The position numbers and the translations under genes were made by a program. Below the pieces are notes generated by a model, which did not search any database, had not been told where the DNA came from, and saw only the letters and a program-made list of their open reading frames with translations. Shown here piece after piece: positions 16,276-25,600 of a DNA stretch of 64,000 bases (positions are counted from its first letter, which is position 1; each line of letters opens with the position of its first letter). The DNA is from Bradyrhizobium cytisi (GTDB taxonomy: Bacteria; Pseudomonadota; Alphaproteobacteria; Rhizobiales; Xanthobacteraceae): NCBI RefSeq assembly GCF_008123515.1, contig NZ_VSSR01000061.1:1-64000 (forward strand), given 5' to 3'.

Positions 16276-17181
16276 ATGGAACTGCGGAAGATCATACGGA
16301 CGGACATTGCGGCATCAGCCATCGCGCATCTGACGCTGGTGGTGCTGATCATCGTGATCAGCGAGGTCCATCCGTTTCATTCCGGGCCGCCCGAGACTGT
16401 CGCGGTCGATATCGTCACGCCGGAGCAGGTGAAGCAGGAGGAGGCCAAGGCAGAGGAAAAGGCTGAGGAAAAGGCTAAAGAGGAGGCCAAGGAGAGGCCG
16501 CCGGAGCCGCTCCCCGAGCTGAGGCTGCCGAAGCTGGATCTCAACGACAAGCCGGACGCCGCGCTGAAGCCTGCGCAGGCCAAGGAGAAGGCGTCACCGC
16601 AATCATCGCCGCAGAAGCAGGCCTCGCACGAACCGCAGCAGAAGCAGCCGCAGCCATCGCAGGTGCCGCCGCAACAGCCGCCGCCTCAGCCTCAGGCGGC
16701 TCAGCCGCCACCGCCGGCACCGCAGCGGCAGGCCGCGCCGCCAGCCTATCGGGCGCCGGAGCCTGACGTCACCGTCAAATACGGCGTGATGCTGGGCCTG
16801 CCGCCCGAATTGCCGCCCGCGCCGAAAGACGCGCCCAAGGATGACGGCGGCGATGCCATGGATTCGATCGGCGCCAGATTGTCGCCCGAGGTCATTGCCG
16901 AGCTTCGCCGGCACTTGAGGAGCTGTTCGAAACTTCCGGCCGGGGTCGCGCCGACCGATGCCGTGCGCATCAAGCTGCGGGCGGTGCTCGCCACCGACGG
17001 CACGCTGGCGCGCCCGCCGATCCTGATCGAGGCGCCGCCGTCGGCGAAGGGCGTGGCCATCGTGGAATCGGCGATGAGCGCGCTGCAGGCTTGCCAGCCC
17101 TACAAGATGCTGCCCGTCGACAAGTACGAGGAATGGAAGGTGATGGACCTGTCGTTCACGCCGGTGGATTTCGGGTCGTAG
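16276..17181 (+). CDS. TonB/TolA-like envelope protein
   Basis: A 301-residue protein with TonB-type architecture: one N-terminal membrane anchor (about 14-32), a long Lys/Glu/Ala then Pro/Gln-rich spacer (55-190) spanning the periplasm, and a compact C-terminal domain (about 205-300) with a Cys pair (LRSCSKLP and ALQACQPY), like TolA domain III. It could transmit proton-motive force or maintain outer-membrane integrity. No exbB/exbD, tolQ/tolR or receptor gene is nearby. The ATG at 16276 avoids overlap with the preceding gene. The assignment to TolA rather than TonB is tentative. Confidence 0.75.
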   Translation: MELRKIIRTDIAASAIAHLTLVVLIIVISEVHPFHSGPPETVAVDIVTPEQVKQEEAKAEEKAEEKAKEEAKERPPEPLPELRLPKLDLNDKPDAALKPAQAKEKASPQSSPQKQASHEPQQKQPQPSQVPPQQPPPQPQAAQPPPPAPQRQAAPPAYRAPEPDVTVKYGVMLGLPPELPPAPKDAPKDDGGDAMDSIGARLSPEVIAELRRHLRSCSKLPAGVAPTDAVRIKLRAVLATDGTLARPPILIEAPPSAKGVAIVESAMSALQACQPYKMLPVDKYEEWKVMDLSFTPVDFGS

Positions 17182-17309
17182 GCTCGGCGTCGCACCGACG
17201 GGCGAAACACCGCAAAACACCTCAGAGGCTGTCAATCCGTCTTTGCAAAAATATTCCACTTTACCGAAATTCGGAAATGGCGTATGTATCGCCCATCCCG
17301 GCTCATCCT

Positions 17310-17880
17310 CGAGGGGCGATCGTACGTCGTCACTGATTGCGAGCCGGAGTTGCGGTGGACGCGGCAGCGTCGGCACGAGAGGTGCGGGCAGGGCGGGTAG
17401 TCCCTGTGAGCCCGAAACCGCGTGTGGATGAGCGGCGCTGTCAGTTCGTCTCGCCAACATTCTTGCGGCGCGTGTGCACACTGCCGCGAGACCCTGTGGC
17501 ATCAGGCGAACATGCGTACGGCAAAACCGTGTGGTCCTGGCCGTCGTCGCTACGGTCAAGCCTGTTGCGGAGGTGTGGAGCGCCCAACCGGGTCAACCGC
17601 ATCGCTAATCCGCGAGGCGAGGGAGGCCAGAAGGAATTCGGCTCCCGGGAGAGCACGGCATAAGCCGTCAAACCACTGCGCAGGGAAGGCCGAGTGATTG
17701 GCACCACCTGTATGCTGCTGTGCGGTTTTCCTGCGCTACATTTTCGCGCAGCGGACCGCGGGTGCGAGGTCAGCACCCGGCCTTCCCTGCGCCCTCTTGG
17801 ACAAGAGGGCGGAGTGACCAGGCAAAGCTCGGGCGAAATGCGCCGCGAGGGCGCGAAGGCGCGTCTACGATTCAAATGCG
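17310..17880. repeat. Large degenerate dispersed repeat (R5)
   Basis: Limits are approximate. The core has an 18-base inverted pair with one mismatch (from 17679 and ending 17791, both arms containing AGGGAAGGCCG or its complement), separated by about 80 bases, and then a perfect hairpin at 17791-17810 (GCCCTCTT/AAGAGGGC). From memory, very similar sequence, including the CACGGCATAAGCCGTCAAAC portion, recurs across Bradyrhizobium genomes and is often mis-annotated as short genes. Only one copy is in this window. Confidence 0.55.
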
Positions 17881-17912
17881 AGGGGGAAGAGCAAAGCTGT
17901 TGCCTCATACTC

Positions 17913-17992
17913 CGTCATTGCGAGCGCAGCGAAGCAATCCAGAGTCTTTCCGCGGAGGGATTCTGGATTGCTTCGCTGCGCTCGCAACGACG
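17913..17992. repeat. Dispersed palindromic repeat R1, copy 2
   Basis: An 80-base copy whose two halves are almost perfectly complementary: starts CGTCATTGCGAGCGCAGC, ends GCTGCGCTCGCAACGACG. It would fold into a long near-perfect hairpin. Confidence 0.85.
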
Positions 17993-18021
17993 ATGGGGAG
18001 AGGTCCGCGCGACAGACTCCG

Positions 18022-18161
18022 CTCTCGTGCCCCGGACGCAGTGCAGCGTCTCTTCGACGGTGCGCCGCAGAGCCGGGGCCCATGTCTCAGAGCAATCCGT
18101 GCGGCGTGGGTCCCGGCTCCGTGCAGCAACGCTACGCGTTGCAGCGCGTCCGGGACGAGAG
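18022..18161. repeat. Dispersed palindromic repeat R2, copy 1
   Basis: A 140-base element with complementary ends (CTCTCGTGCCCCGGACGC and GCGTCCGGGACGAGAG) and an internal AGAGCCGGGGCC/GTCCCGGCT pair. Two further copies flank the R1 copy near 60 kb. It ends five bases before the stop of the DUF599 gene. Confidence 0.85.
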
Positions 18162-18165
18162 AGCA

Positions 18166-18885
18166 TCAATGACCTTGCTTCCGTACCTCCCCACCGTCCA
18201 CCACCACATCCGGCGCCATCGCCGCCCATGCACTGGACGCAAACTGCCGGCGCCAGGTTACGATCACCACGGCCGCCGTGGTCACGAACAGCACCCAGGG
18301 GCTAACGAACCAGCCGAGATAGCCGAGCGCGAAGAAGAAGGCGCGCTGGCCGCGATTGAAGTGGCGGCCGGCGGATTCGAACACGCGCGAGGTGCGGTTG
18401 ACATGGGCCTCGGCCTCCGGCGTGCCGCGCTGGGAGGCGGGCGGCATGCCGCCGAACAGGATCGCGACATAGTTGAACAGGCGATAGGCCCAGGCGAACT
18501 TGAAGAAGGCGTAGACGCAGATCAGCACCAGGCCGACGCATTTCAGCTCCCACATTGCGGGCGAGGTGCTGAGGTCGATCGGCAGCTTGCCCAAAATGGT
18601 GATGGCGTCGTTGGTCGCATGCAGCAGCGCCAGCGCGCCGCCGAGCGCGAACAGGCTTGTGGAGGCGAAGAAGGCGGTGCCGTTCTGGAGCGAGGCCATG
18701 ATCTGCATGTCGACCATGCGCGCATCGCGGTCGAGCAGGCGGCGGACCCAGACCTCGCGGTAGCGGTTCATCCGCGCCGACAGGCTGTCGCGGCCATAGG
18801 CGGAGTGCTCGAGGGTTGCGGCATAGACCAGCCATTCGATGATGAAGAAGCCGACGGCGGTGATGTCGACCCAATGCCTGCTCAT
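18166..18885 (-). CDS. DUF599 family membrane protein
   Basis: A 239-residue inner-membrane protein with about four hydrophobic segments (about 8-25, 70-92, 112-137 and 193-215) and conserved loops typical of DUF599, including WVRRLLDRDARMVDMQI near 45-61 and a C-terminal HFNRGQRAFFFALGYLGWF. Function unknown in this family. The ATG at 18885 has a GAGGAGAGA ribosome site and is preferred to an upstream start. Monocistronic and divergent from the GST gene. Confidence 0.88.
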   Translation of the reverse strand: MSRHWVDITAVGFFIIEWLVYAATLEHSAYGRDSLSARMNRYREVWVRRLLDRDARMVDMQIMASLQNGTAFFASTSLFALGGALALLHATNDAITILGKLPIDLSTSPAMWELKCVGLVLICVYAFFKFAWAYRLFNYVAILFGGMPPASQRGTPEAEAHVNRTSRVFESAGRHFNRGQRAFFFALGYLGWFVSPWVLFVTTAAVVIVTWRRQFASSAWAAMAPDVVVDGGEVRKQGH

Positions 18886-19007
18886 GTCTCTCTCCTCGCG
18901 AGGATCGCAACGATTGCCACGCATGCTGGGTTGCGGCAACGATTGATTGGCGGCAGGCAATGGCGTTAAAAGCAGCCGCATAAGAGGACTTACGGAAGGA
19001 TCAGGAC

Positions 19008-19670
19008 ATGGCAGCGCTCAAGCTCGCGATCGGCAACAAGAACTACTCGTCATGGTCGATGCGTCCCTGGCTTGCGCTGCGCGCCAACGACCTCCCGTTC
19101 GTGGAGACCGTAATCCCGCTCTACACCGACAATCCTGAGGACAAGGAGCAGATCCTGTCCTTCAGCCGCGCCGGCAAGGTGCCGGTGCTGGTCGATGGCG
19201 ACATCACGGTGTGGGATTCGCTTGCCATCATCGAGTACATCGCCGAGCGTTATCCGGAAGTGAAGCTGTGGCCCGATGACGTCGCGGCCCGCGCGTTTGC
19301 CCGTTCAGTGTGCGCCGAGATGCATTCCGGCTTCATGGCCTTGCGCAACGAATGCGGCATGAACCTGCACCGTCCCGTGCGTCCGGTGACGCTGTCGGCG
19401 GACGCCAGCGCCAACGTCGCACGCGTGCAGGAGATCTGGCGCACGTGCCGGACCCGCTACGGCGCCGGCGGGCCGTTCCTGTTCGGCCGCTTCGGCGCGG
19501 CGGATGCGATGTATGCGCCGGTCGTGCATCGCTTCCGGACCTACGCCATCGAGGTCTCACCGGAGACCAAGGCCTACATGGATACGATGATGGCGATGCC
19601 GGCGTTCCAGGAATGGACCCGCGACGGCCTCGCCGAAACGCTTGTCATCGAAAAATTCGAGACTGTGTAA
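19008..19670 (+). CDS. Glutathione S-transferase family protein
   Basis: A 220-residue cytosolic GST. N-terminal thioredoxin-like domain (1-80) with SSWSMRPWLAL as the likely glutathione-activating Ser region, cis-Pro motif GKVPVL at 61-66 and the glutathione-contacting DSLAIIEYI at about 74-82; helical C-terminal domain from about 90. The sequence resembles zeta/MAAI-like bacterial GSTs. It may detoxify electrophiles; no linked catabolic genes show its substrate. ATG with a GGA-type ribosome site. Confidence 0.92.
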   Translation: MAALKLAIGNKNYSSWSMRPWLALRANDLPFVETVIPLYTDNPEDKEQILSFSRAGKVPVLVDGDITVWDSLAIIEYIAERYPEVKLWPDDVAARAFARSVCAEMHSGFMALRNECGMNLHRPVRPVTLSADASANVARVQEIWRTCRTRYGAGGPFLFGRFGAADAMYAPVVHRFRTYAIEVSPETKAYMDTMMAMPAFQEWTRDGLAETLVIEKFETV

Positions 19671-19803
19671 TCGCGAGCATGACGCAGAAGTGGACACAGG
19701 TTCTCCGACAAGATCATGCTCACTAGAAATGTGAATGGGCGCGGCTTGACGGCATGGCCGCTCGCAGCGCTCAATCACAGGGAATAATGGAGAGGCGACC
19801 GCT

Positions 19804-20172
19804 ATGGGAATTCTGGACTCGCTGGAGAACAATCCCGCGCTGCGCAGCGCGCTTGGCCAGCTCGGCGCCGCCGTTCTGCCGGCCGTGATGAACGAGGTGC
19901 TCGGCAGCAACAACCAGGGCGGCCTGGGCGCGATCGTCGCAAAGCTCCAGCAGGCGGGTTTTGGCGACCAGGTCAAATCCTGGCTCGGCAACGGGCAGAA
20001 CCTGCCGATCTCCGCCGACCAGCTGCGCGCCGTGCTCGGCAACGACACCGTCCGGCAGCTTGCCGCGCGCTACAATATTCCGGTCGACCAGCTGGGCGAG
20101 ATCCTGGCCCAGGAGCTGCCCAAGGCCGTGGATCAGGCAAGCCCGGAGGGTCATCTGCCTCATGGCGCCTGA
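19804..20172 (+). CDS. YidB-like family protein
   Basis: A 122-residue protein starting MGILDSLENNPALRSALGQL, with a Gly/Asn-rich turn (GSNNQGGLGAIVAKL) and a conserved QVKSWLGNGQNLPISADQL segment at about 58-76, which defines the YidB family. Members are small helical cytoplasmic proteins without a known role. Ends in a flexible His/Gly tail. Single gene. Confidence 0.88.
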   Translation: MGILDSLENNPALRSALGQLGAAVLPAVMNEVLGSNNQGGLGAIVAKLQQAGFGDQVKSWLGNGQNLPISADQLRAVLGNDTVRQLAARYNIPVDQLGEILAQELPKAVDQASPEGHLPHGA

Positions 20173-20355
20173 GGCCTGGTTCCAGCGGTCTGCAGCCCGG
20201 CTCTGTTCCCGTTATCGCCCTGAAAAGACTTCAAAATTGGTAGGTTTGCTATGCTCGCGAGGCTGGTCAAAAACGCCGCATGCGTGCTATACAGTGACTG
20301 GGCTTCCAGCCGCCTCGCAGTGGGACCACGGGCGAGGCAGGCGTTGTTTGAGTGA

Positions 20356-20559
20356 ATGGAGAGGGTGTTGAAGCACAAATTCTCGATTGGAACGCGCGTA
20401 TTGTTCACTGCTAGCAACGTCGCGCGCCCGGCTGCGAGTGGTTCGTACGAGATCATTCGCCTGCTGCCGACGGACGGCGACGACTGCCAGTACCGGATCA
20501 AGAGCTCGACCGAAGCGTTCGAACGGGTCGCCAAGGAAAGCCAGCTCGCGCTCTCGTAA
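20356..20559 (+). CDS. Small hypothetical protein, 67 residues
   Basis: A short basic protein with a beta-rich look (KFSIGTRVLFT, GSYEIIRLLP, CQYRIKSSTEAFERVAKES). The last part resembles the small SH3-like or KOW-like proteins widespread in Bradyrhizobium that are annotated as hypothetical. Real coding is supported by balanced composition and lack of repeats. The ATG lies at 20356. Unknown function. Confidence 0.65.
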   Translation: MERVLKHKFSIGTRVLFTASNVARPAASGSYEIIRLLPTDGDDCQYRIKSSTEAFERVAKESQLALS

Positions 20560-20716
20560 CGCGCTGACGGCACCACCATTGACATCGCGGATGAATTTGC
20601 TCCGCCCGCCGTCAAAAGGCCCCGCTTCGCCTCGACAAATTGGGCCGGGGGGCAGTTGCCGACTCGCGGTGCTCGCTTGACCATTCGCTCTTTGCTCGCG
20701 TGAGGGGACATCGCGC

Positions 20717-21706
20717 ATGAACTGGGCATGGGCCTCGTCGCTCGACCAAATCTGGCGCTTGCCGGCCTTTCCGATGTGGATGACGCTGGCGGCTGCCGGC
20801 TTCTTCGGATTGATCCTGCTGATCACGCTGCTGCGGGCCGAGAAATCGGTCGCCAACGGTGCGCTGACCGTCATCACGCTGCTCTCGATCGGCATCGCGG
20901 TGGCCGCCACCATGCGCGTCTACGGACCCGCGGGGCAGGCCGCGCCGAGCGAAGCGCGCGCGCTAGCCATGGCGAATATAAACCTGCCGGCGCTGTCCTG
21001 CCTCGACGATCTCGCCGGTGATGCCGTGGCCGTTGGCTGCGAGAAGGCGCTGTTCGGTGCGCCTGACGCGGCGGCTGCCGCCGTTGCTTATACGGCGGCC
21101 CGGATCGATCGGCTGACCGCGCTCGGCGACGTCGCGACCGCCGACATGGGCCTGACACCGGACACGAAGGTGCTGCGCAAGTCGCTGGAGCGCGATCGCT
21201 ACGGCCTCGTTGCCCAGGTGCTGGTCGTGCGCGACGGCTGCACCCAGTTCGATTGCGCCGCCTTCCGCTCGCTGACCGATCAGCAGCAGGTCGCCGCCCA
21301 CATGGACGCCCACCTCTACGACATGCTGGTCGCACGCTACGCGCCGACCTGGAATGCCGCCGCGGCGCCGGCGGGGGCCTCGGGCCCGGTCGCCGCGCTG
21401 CCGCCGTCGATGCCCACGGGCAAACCGACCAATGCGGAGTTCCCGAGCGCCTCGTCGACGCCGCCGGTGAGCATCATGAATCCTGAGCCGCCGACGGCGG
21501 CCACGCGCCAGGGATCGGCCGCCAATGCGGCGGCGGCACCCGCTGCGCCGCCGGCACCACGTGCCCCGGCTGCGACCTCGGCCCAGGCCGCAGCACCGGC
21601 TGCGAAGAAGCCGCCGGCGCCGAAGGCTGCGCGCGCGCCCGCGGCCCCGCCGGTTCCGCTCGCGCCGCCGCCGGGCTCGGCTCCCGCGGCTGCGGATAAC
21701 AACTAG
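20717..21706 (+). CDS. Membrane-anchored protein with Ala/Pro-rich tail, hypothetical
   Basis: A 329-residue protein with two N-terminal membrane helices (about 17-40 and 48-66), a globular, probably periplasmic domain (about 75-215) containing four cysteines (two at SCLDD and GCEKA, two at DGCTQFDC) that may form disulfides, and a low-complexity Ala/Pro tail from about 220 to the end. No known family is recognised. The tail may span the cell wall or be disordered. Codon use matches the neighbours. Confidence 0.7.
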   Translation: MNWAWASSLDQIWRLPAFPMWMTLAAAGFFGLILLITLLRAEKSVANGALTVITLLSIGIAVAATMRVYGPAGQAAPSEARALAMANINLPALSCLDDLAGDAVAVGCEKALFGAPDAAAAAVAYTAARIDRLTALGDVATADMGLTPDTKVLRKSLERDRYGLVAQVLVVRDGCTQFDCAAFRSLTDQQQVAAHMDAHLYDMLVARYAPTWNAAAAPAGASGPVAALPPSMPTGKPTNAEFPSASSTPPVSIMNPEPPTAATRQGSAANAAAAPAAPPAPRAPAATSAQAAAPAAKKPPAPKAARAPAAPPVPLAPPPGSAPAAADNN

Positions 21707-21748
21707 TTCGGCTTTGAAAACCTGTGGCTGGCCCGCTAATGCTGGGCC

Positions 21749-22189
21749 ATGCCACTCCATCTGATCAAGCTTGCCGTCGGCTGTGACTCCGTCAAGGAAT
21801 TGAAGGGGTGGATCGCCGAGCGGATGCAGACGGCCAAGAAAAAAGGCCTGCCGCGACACCACATCCACATCACCCGCATGGTGCCCAAGCGCGACGCCGA
21901 GATTCTCGCGGGCGGATCGCTTTACTGGGTCATCAAGGGCGAGATCGCCGCGCGCGAAAAAATCATCGGCATCGAGCCGTTCCGCGACAAGGACGGCATC
22001 GGGCGCTGCCGGATCGTGATGCAGCCGAAAGTGATCTCGGTCTCGCCGCGGCCGATGCGCCCGTTCCAGGGCTGGCGCTATCTCACCGATGATTCCGTGC
22101 CGCCGGATCTCGGCAAGTCCGCCGCAGGCGCCATCGCGGCGATGCCGGAGCCGATGCGGCGCGAGCTGCGCGATCTCGGACTGCTGTAG
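21749..22189 (+). CDS. DUF1489 family protein
   Basis: A 146-residue cytoplasmic protein, full length for the family. Diagnostic segments are HLIKLAVGCDSV at the start, HHIHITRMVPKR at 41-52 and GSLYWVIKGEI at about 57-67. DUF1489 is a conserved alphaproteobacterial family without assigned function. It stands 42 bases after the membrane protein gene on the same strand and converges on panC. Confidence 0.9.
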   Translation: MPLHLIKLAVGCDSVKELKGWIAERMQTAKKKGLPRHHIHITRMVPKRDAEILAGGSLYWVIKGEIAAREKIIGIEPFRDKDGIGRCRIVMQPKVISVSPRPMRPFQGWRYLTDDSVPPDLGKSAAGAIAAMPEPMRRELRDLGLL

Positions 22190-22219
22190 TCGCTAGGTCA
22201 ATTTTGAGATCAACCTCGG

Positions 22220-23074
22220 CTATCGCACCGCGATATTGTCGATCAGTCGCGTCGTGCCGAGCTTGGCTGCGACCAAAATCCGCAACGGCCCGTCCCTGCG
22301 CGAGGTGACAGGTGCCAGCGTCTCGCCATGACGGAGCTCGAAATAGTCGAGCGCAAAGCCGGCGGCGTTGATCGCCTCCGCGCCGCGCGCCATCGCGCTC
22401 GCGATGGCTTCGCCGGCCTGGATCCGCCCGGCGCTGTCCTTCATGGTGCGGTACAGGACGGTGGCGGTCTGCCGCTCCTCGAGCGAGAGGTAGACGTTGC
22501 GCGACGACATCGCGAGCCCATCGCGCTCGCGCACAGTGCGGGAGCCGATCACCTTCACGCCAAGGTCGAGGTCGCGCGCCATCTGCGTCACCACCCGCAG
22601 CTGCTGAAAGTCCTTCTCGCCGAAGATCGCGACATCCGGCCGGCATTGCGTGAACAGCTTGCCGACGACGGTGGCGACGCCGCCGAAGAAGTGTGGGCGA
22701 AAGCGGTCCTCGAGGCCGGCCAGCGCCGGTCCCTCAGGCACGATGCGCGTCGCAAAGTCCTCCGGATACATCGCCTCGACGCCGGGGTGCCAGACGATGT
22801 CGACATCCTCGGCCGCAAGCTTGGCGATGTCGGCCTTCCAGGTCCGCGGATAAGCGCCGAAATCCTCGGTCGGGGCGAACTGGGTCGGGTTGACAAAGAT
22901 CGACACAATGACGCGGCTCGCGCGTCGCTTGGCCAGGCGCACCAGCGACACATGCCCGTCATGGAGCGCCCCCATGGTCGGAACCAGCGCGACCGTGGCC
23001 TTTCGCTTGCGAAGATTGTCGACGGCGCGTCGCAGGGCGGGCACCGTGCGGGTGATCAAGGGGCTGCGTGACAT
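22220..23074 (-). CDS. panC: Pantothenate synthetase
   Basis: A 284-residue cytosolic enzyme that joins pantoate and beta-alanine using ATP, the last step of vitamin B5 synthesis. Nucleotidyltransferase motifs are intact: HIGH-like TMGALHDGHVSLV at about 33-45, FVNPTQF near 60, GEKDFQQL near 150 and the KMSKS-like AMSSRNVYL near 185. panB is not adjacent. The ATG at 23074 gives the normal family length; a longer frame upstream lacks family similarity. Runs towards the DUF1489 gene. Confidence 0.96.
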   Translation of the reverse strand: MSRSPLITRTVPALRRAVDNLRKRKATVALVPTMGALHDGHVSLVRLAKRRASRVIVSIFVNPTQFAPTEDFGAYPRTWKADIAKLAAEDVDIVWHPGVEAMYPEDFATRIVPEGPALAGLEDRFRPHFFGGVATVVGKLFTQCRPDVAIFGEKDFQQLRVVTQMARDLDLGVKVIGSRTVRERDGLAMSSRNVYLSLEERQTATVLYRTMKDSAGRIQAGEAIASAMARGAEAINAAGFALDYFELRHGETLAPVTSRRDGPLRILVAAKLGTTRLIDNIAVR

Positions 23075-23345
23075 CAGGACTCGGGGATCGTTGGGGGCGG
23101 CGCGGCGTGCCGCGCTTGCGGCTAACCTTAACAAGCGGCGGTCGTGGACGCCATGCATCGACATGCGGCACAGCATCCCCGCAACGCGGATGTCGCGCCA
23201 TTGTGGGCCGGATCACAGACGCGACACCGCGACACGATTCACGATGAAGACCCGCGCACTGTGATTTCGTTATCCTGTCACGCATTTCACTTGACCGCAG
23301 ACGCGGCCAACTCGAAGATATTGTTTAGGGGTGTTGAGGATCGCC

Positions 23346-24269
23346 ATGCTTGTGCAGGCTAGCCAAAGCCAATCCGGCTCGGCGCACGTCGTCGTGCTCG
23401 GCAATGAAAAGGGCGGCTCCGGCAAATCGACCACCGCCCTGCACATCGCGGTTGCGCTCCTGAAAGCCGGCCAGCGCGTCGCCACCATCGATCTCGACTG
23501 CCGCCAGCAAAGCTTCACCCGCTACATCAACAACCGCTCTGCCTGGGCGCGCCGCACCAAGCTCGACCTCGAGCTGCCGATGCATCGCTGCATCAAGCTC
23601 GGCGAGACCATGCAGGTCGCCGAGAACGAGAATTCGGAGTTCCTCCAGTTCATGGAGGCGGTCTCGGCGGTCGAGAGCAGCTTCGACTTCATCGTCATCG
23701 ATACGCCCGGCACTGACAGCTATCTGATGCGGCTGGCCCATTCGATGGCCGATACGCTGGTCACGCCGATCAACGACAGCTTTCTCGATTTCGACGTGCT
23801 CGGCACCGTCGACCCCGCCAATTACGCGGTGACAGGTGAGAGCCATTACGCGGAGATGGTGCGCGACGTCAGGCGCAAGCGCCGCCAGCTCGACGGCTCG
23901 ACCACCGACTGGATCGTGGTGCGCAACCGCCTGTCGATGCTCGGCTCCCGCAACAAGCAACTCGTCGCCGAGGGGCTGAAGGATCTGTCGCTGCGGCTCG
24001 GCTTCCGCTACGTCGACGGCTTCGCCGAGCGCGTCGTCTATCGCGAGTTTTTTCCGCGCGGCCTGACGGCGCTCGACGAGATCGACGAGGCCACGCTCGG
24101 GATGCGGCCCAATCTCGGCCATCTCACCGCGCGGGAAGAGGTGACGAGCCTGCTCCGCCAGCTCAAGCTGCCGCTCGATGAACGTGGCCGCCGCCGTGCG
24201 GCAAATCGCGCCGAGTGGTTCAGCCAGGTCGACAAGCCGCTCGAGGTTCACGACATCCTCGGCGCCTGA
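23346..24269 (+). CDS. mipZ: Cell-division site regulator MipZ (ParA-type ATPase)
   Basis: A 307-residue ParA/MinD-superfamily ATPase that in Alphaproteobacteria forms a bipolar gradient with ParB and inhibits FtsZ, confining division to midcell. The deviant Walker A is KGGSGKST at residues 22-29, followed by TIDLDCRQQS (switch/Walker A') and FIVIDTPGTDS (Walker B region). The ATG at 23346 has a GAGGA ribosome site and was preferred to GTG at 23331. A TTGACC hexamer at 23291 with AAGATA 18 bases on could be its promoter. Single gene, divergent from panC. Confidence 0.93.
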   Translation: MLVQASQSQSGSAHVVVLGNEKGGSGKSTTALHIAVALLKAGQRVATIDLDCRQQSFTRYINNRSAWARRTKLDLELPMHRCIKLGETMQVAENENSEFLQFMEAVSAVESSFDFIVIDTPGTDSYLMRLAHSMADTLVTPINDSFLDFDVLGTVDPANYAVTGESHYAEMVRDVRRKRRQLDGSTTDWIVVRNRLSMLGSRNKQLVAEGLKDLSLRLGFRYVDGFAERVVYREFFPRGLTALDEIDEATLGMRPNLGHLTAREEVTSLLRQLKLPLDERGRRRAANRAEWFSQVDKPLEVHDILGA

Positions 24270-24613
24270 TCCAGGCGGTATAAGGCTACTTCCAGCCGGC
24301 CAAAACAGCCAGTTCCCGCGGGAACCGCGGTCGTGTTCGGCCGTTTTCATCCCACGTTTACCGCGAAATCGAACCCAATCGAGACGGGTTGCGTCGGATG
24401 GTGACCTACACCCTGACGTAGCCGTACAAGAACGCGATGCCCAAGAAACGTGTGCGGCGCACAACGAAAGGGCTGCCAGTTCACAATATTTGGCCTTCCT
24501 GTCACGCGGCTGTGACATATATTAGGGAATAGGCGCGAAGGGGCCGAAGAGCTCCTCGAATAACACGATTTTCAACAGGGATCAGGTCGCAGGACCTGAG
24601 GCTGAGGACGAAA
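24270..24613. promoter_or_regulatory. Upstream region of hydrolase gene with inverted repeat
   Basis: A gene-free 344 bases. The only structure seen is an interrupted dyad TGTCAC-N6-GTGACA at 24500-24517, followed by the AT-rich TATATTAGGG, which could hold a -10. The dyad could be an operator for the hydrolase gene 97 bases downstream. Nothing identifies the regulator. Confidence 0.4.
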
Positions 24614-25474
24614 ATGAAGCGTGGAATTGCCGTTCTGGTTTCTGTCGGAGCCCTCTGCGGCGTCGCCTATTTCACGGCGAGCAAGTGGGCCATCAAGCAC
24701 GAGACCATCACCTTCTACGACGCTTCGCGCGACAACCGTCCCGTGCCTGTCGACATCGCGATCCGTCGCGACAAGGAAATGCAGGCCAACGCCGGCATGA
24801 TCACCATGCCGGTCGCCGTGATCAATCACGGCAACACCGTCAAGAACACCGAGTACGGCTTCCTCGCCAACATCTTCGCCGCGCGCGGCTACCTCGTCGT
24901 CAGCCCGCAGCATGATTTGCCGACCGATCCGCCGATGGTGACCAAGCCCGGCGAGATCTATGTCGGCCGCCTGCCGCAGATCCTGCGTGGTGTCGCCAAT
25001 ATCCATCTGGCAATGCAGGAAATGAAGAAGGTTCAGCCCAACGCCGACTATTCCAGGGTGACGATGGTCGGCCATTCCATGGGCGGCGACATCACGATGT
25101 ATTTCGCCAAGCAGTATCCGGACGAGGTCAAGAAAGTCGTGACGCTGGACAATCTCCGCGTGCCCTTTGTCACTGCCGGCAAGTTCAAGATCCTGTCGTT
25201 CCGCTCCAAGGATCCGCAGTTCAAGACCGATCCGGGCGTGATCCCGACCGACGAGGAGTGCGAGAAGGCCGGTATTCAGGTCGTGAAGACCGACTTCCAG
25301 CACAACGACATGCGTGACACCGGTCCGGACGGCGCCAAGAACTCGATTCAGGGTATGCTCGATAAATTCCTGAGCGACACTGACAGCGCAATCGCGCCGG
25401 TCGATACCACGTCGTCGCCGCCGAAGGTGCTCGAGCCGGGTCCCGTCGCGCTGATGTCGCCGGCCAAGAGCTGA
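24614..25474 (+). CDS. Alpha/beta-hydrolase (lipase/dienelactone-hydrolase-like), exported or anchored
   Basis: A 286-residue serine hydrolase. Residues 1-21 form an N-terminal signal or membrane anchor (MKRGIAVLVSVGALCGVAYF). The fold is visible through VAVINHGNTV (oxyanion region) and the nucleophile elbow GHSMGG at about 157-162. A late histidine in FQHNDM is the probable base. The C-terminal tail (about 255 on) is Ser/Pro-rich. Substrate unknown. A strong terminator follows. Confidence 0.85.
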   Translation: MKRGIAVLVSVGALCGVAYFTASKWAIKHETITFYDASRDNRPVPVDIAIRRDKEMQANAGMITMPVAVINHGNTVKNTEYGFLANIFAARGYLVVSPQHDLPTDPPMVTKPGEIYVGRLPQILRGVANIHLAMQEMKKVQPNADYSRVTMVGHSMGGDITMYFAKQYPDEVKKVVTLDNLRVPFVTAGKFKILSFRSKDPQFKTDPGVIPTDEECEKAGIQVVKTDFQHNDMRDTGPDGAKNSIQGMLDKFLSDTDSAIAPVDTTSSPPKVLEPGPVALMSPAKS

Positions 25475-25503
25475 TCAGTCCGACTATCGTTCGAAACACG
25501 CTT

Positions 25504-25539
25504 CAAAGCCTCCGCCAGCTTATGCCTGCGGAGGCTTTG
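25504..25539 (+). terminator. Rho-independent-like hairpin after hydrolase gene
   Basis: Perfect 12-base arms (CAAAGCCTCCGC and GCGGAGGCTTTG) with a 12-base loop, 29 bases after the stop codon. The U-run is short (TTTG). Confidence 0.75.
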
Positions 25540-25600
25540 CACATTGACCGGGCAGGGCGCGCTATCCACATTGGTGGTGTGAGACCAAGTGCGACCCCAG

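Larger units (their letters stand above)
17182..18165. other. Repeat-filled intergenic region
   Basis: About 1 kb with no credible gene. It consists of a large degenerate repeat (about 17310-17880), an R1 palindrome and an R2 palindrome in a row. Frames of up to 200 codons occur on both strands, but they are Arg/Ser/Pro-rich artefacts of GC-rich palindromes. Confidence 0.65.

Noticed and set aside
17441..17908. A 155-codon minus-strand frame with start and stop
   Set aside because: It lies inside a degenerate dispersed repeat; its Ser/Arg/Pro-rich translation resembles a frequent mis-annotation of that repeat in Bradyrhizobium, not a protein family.
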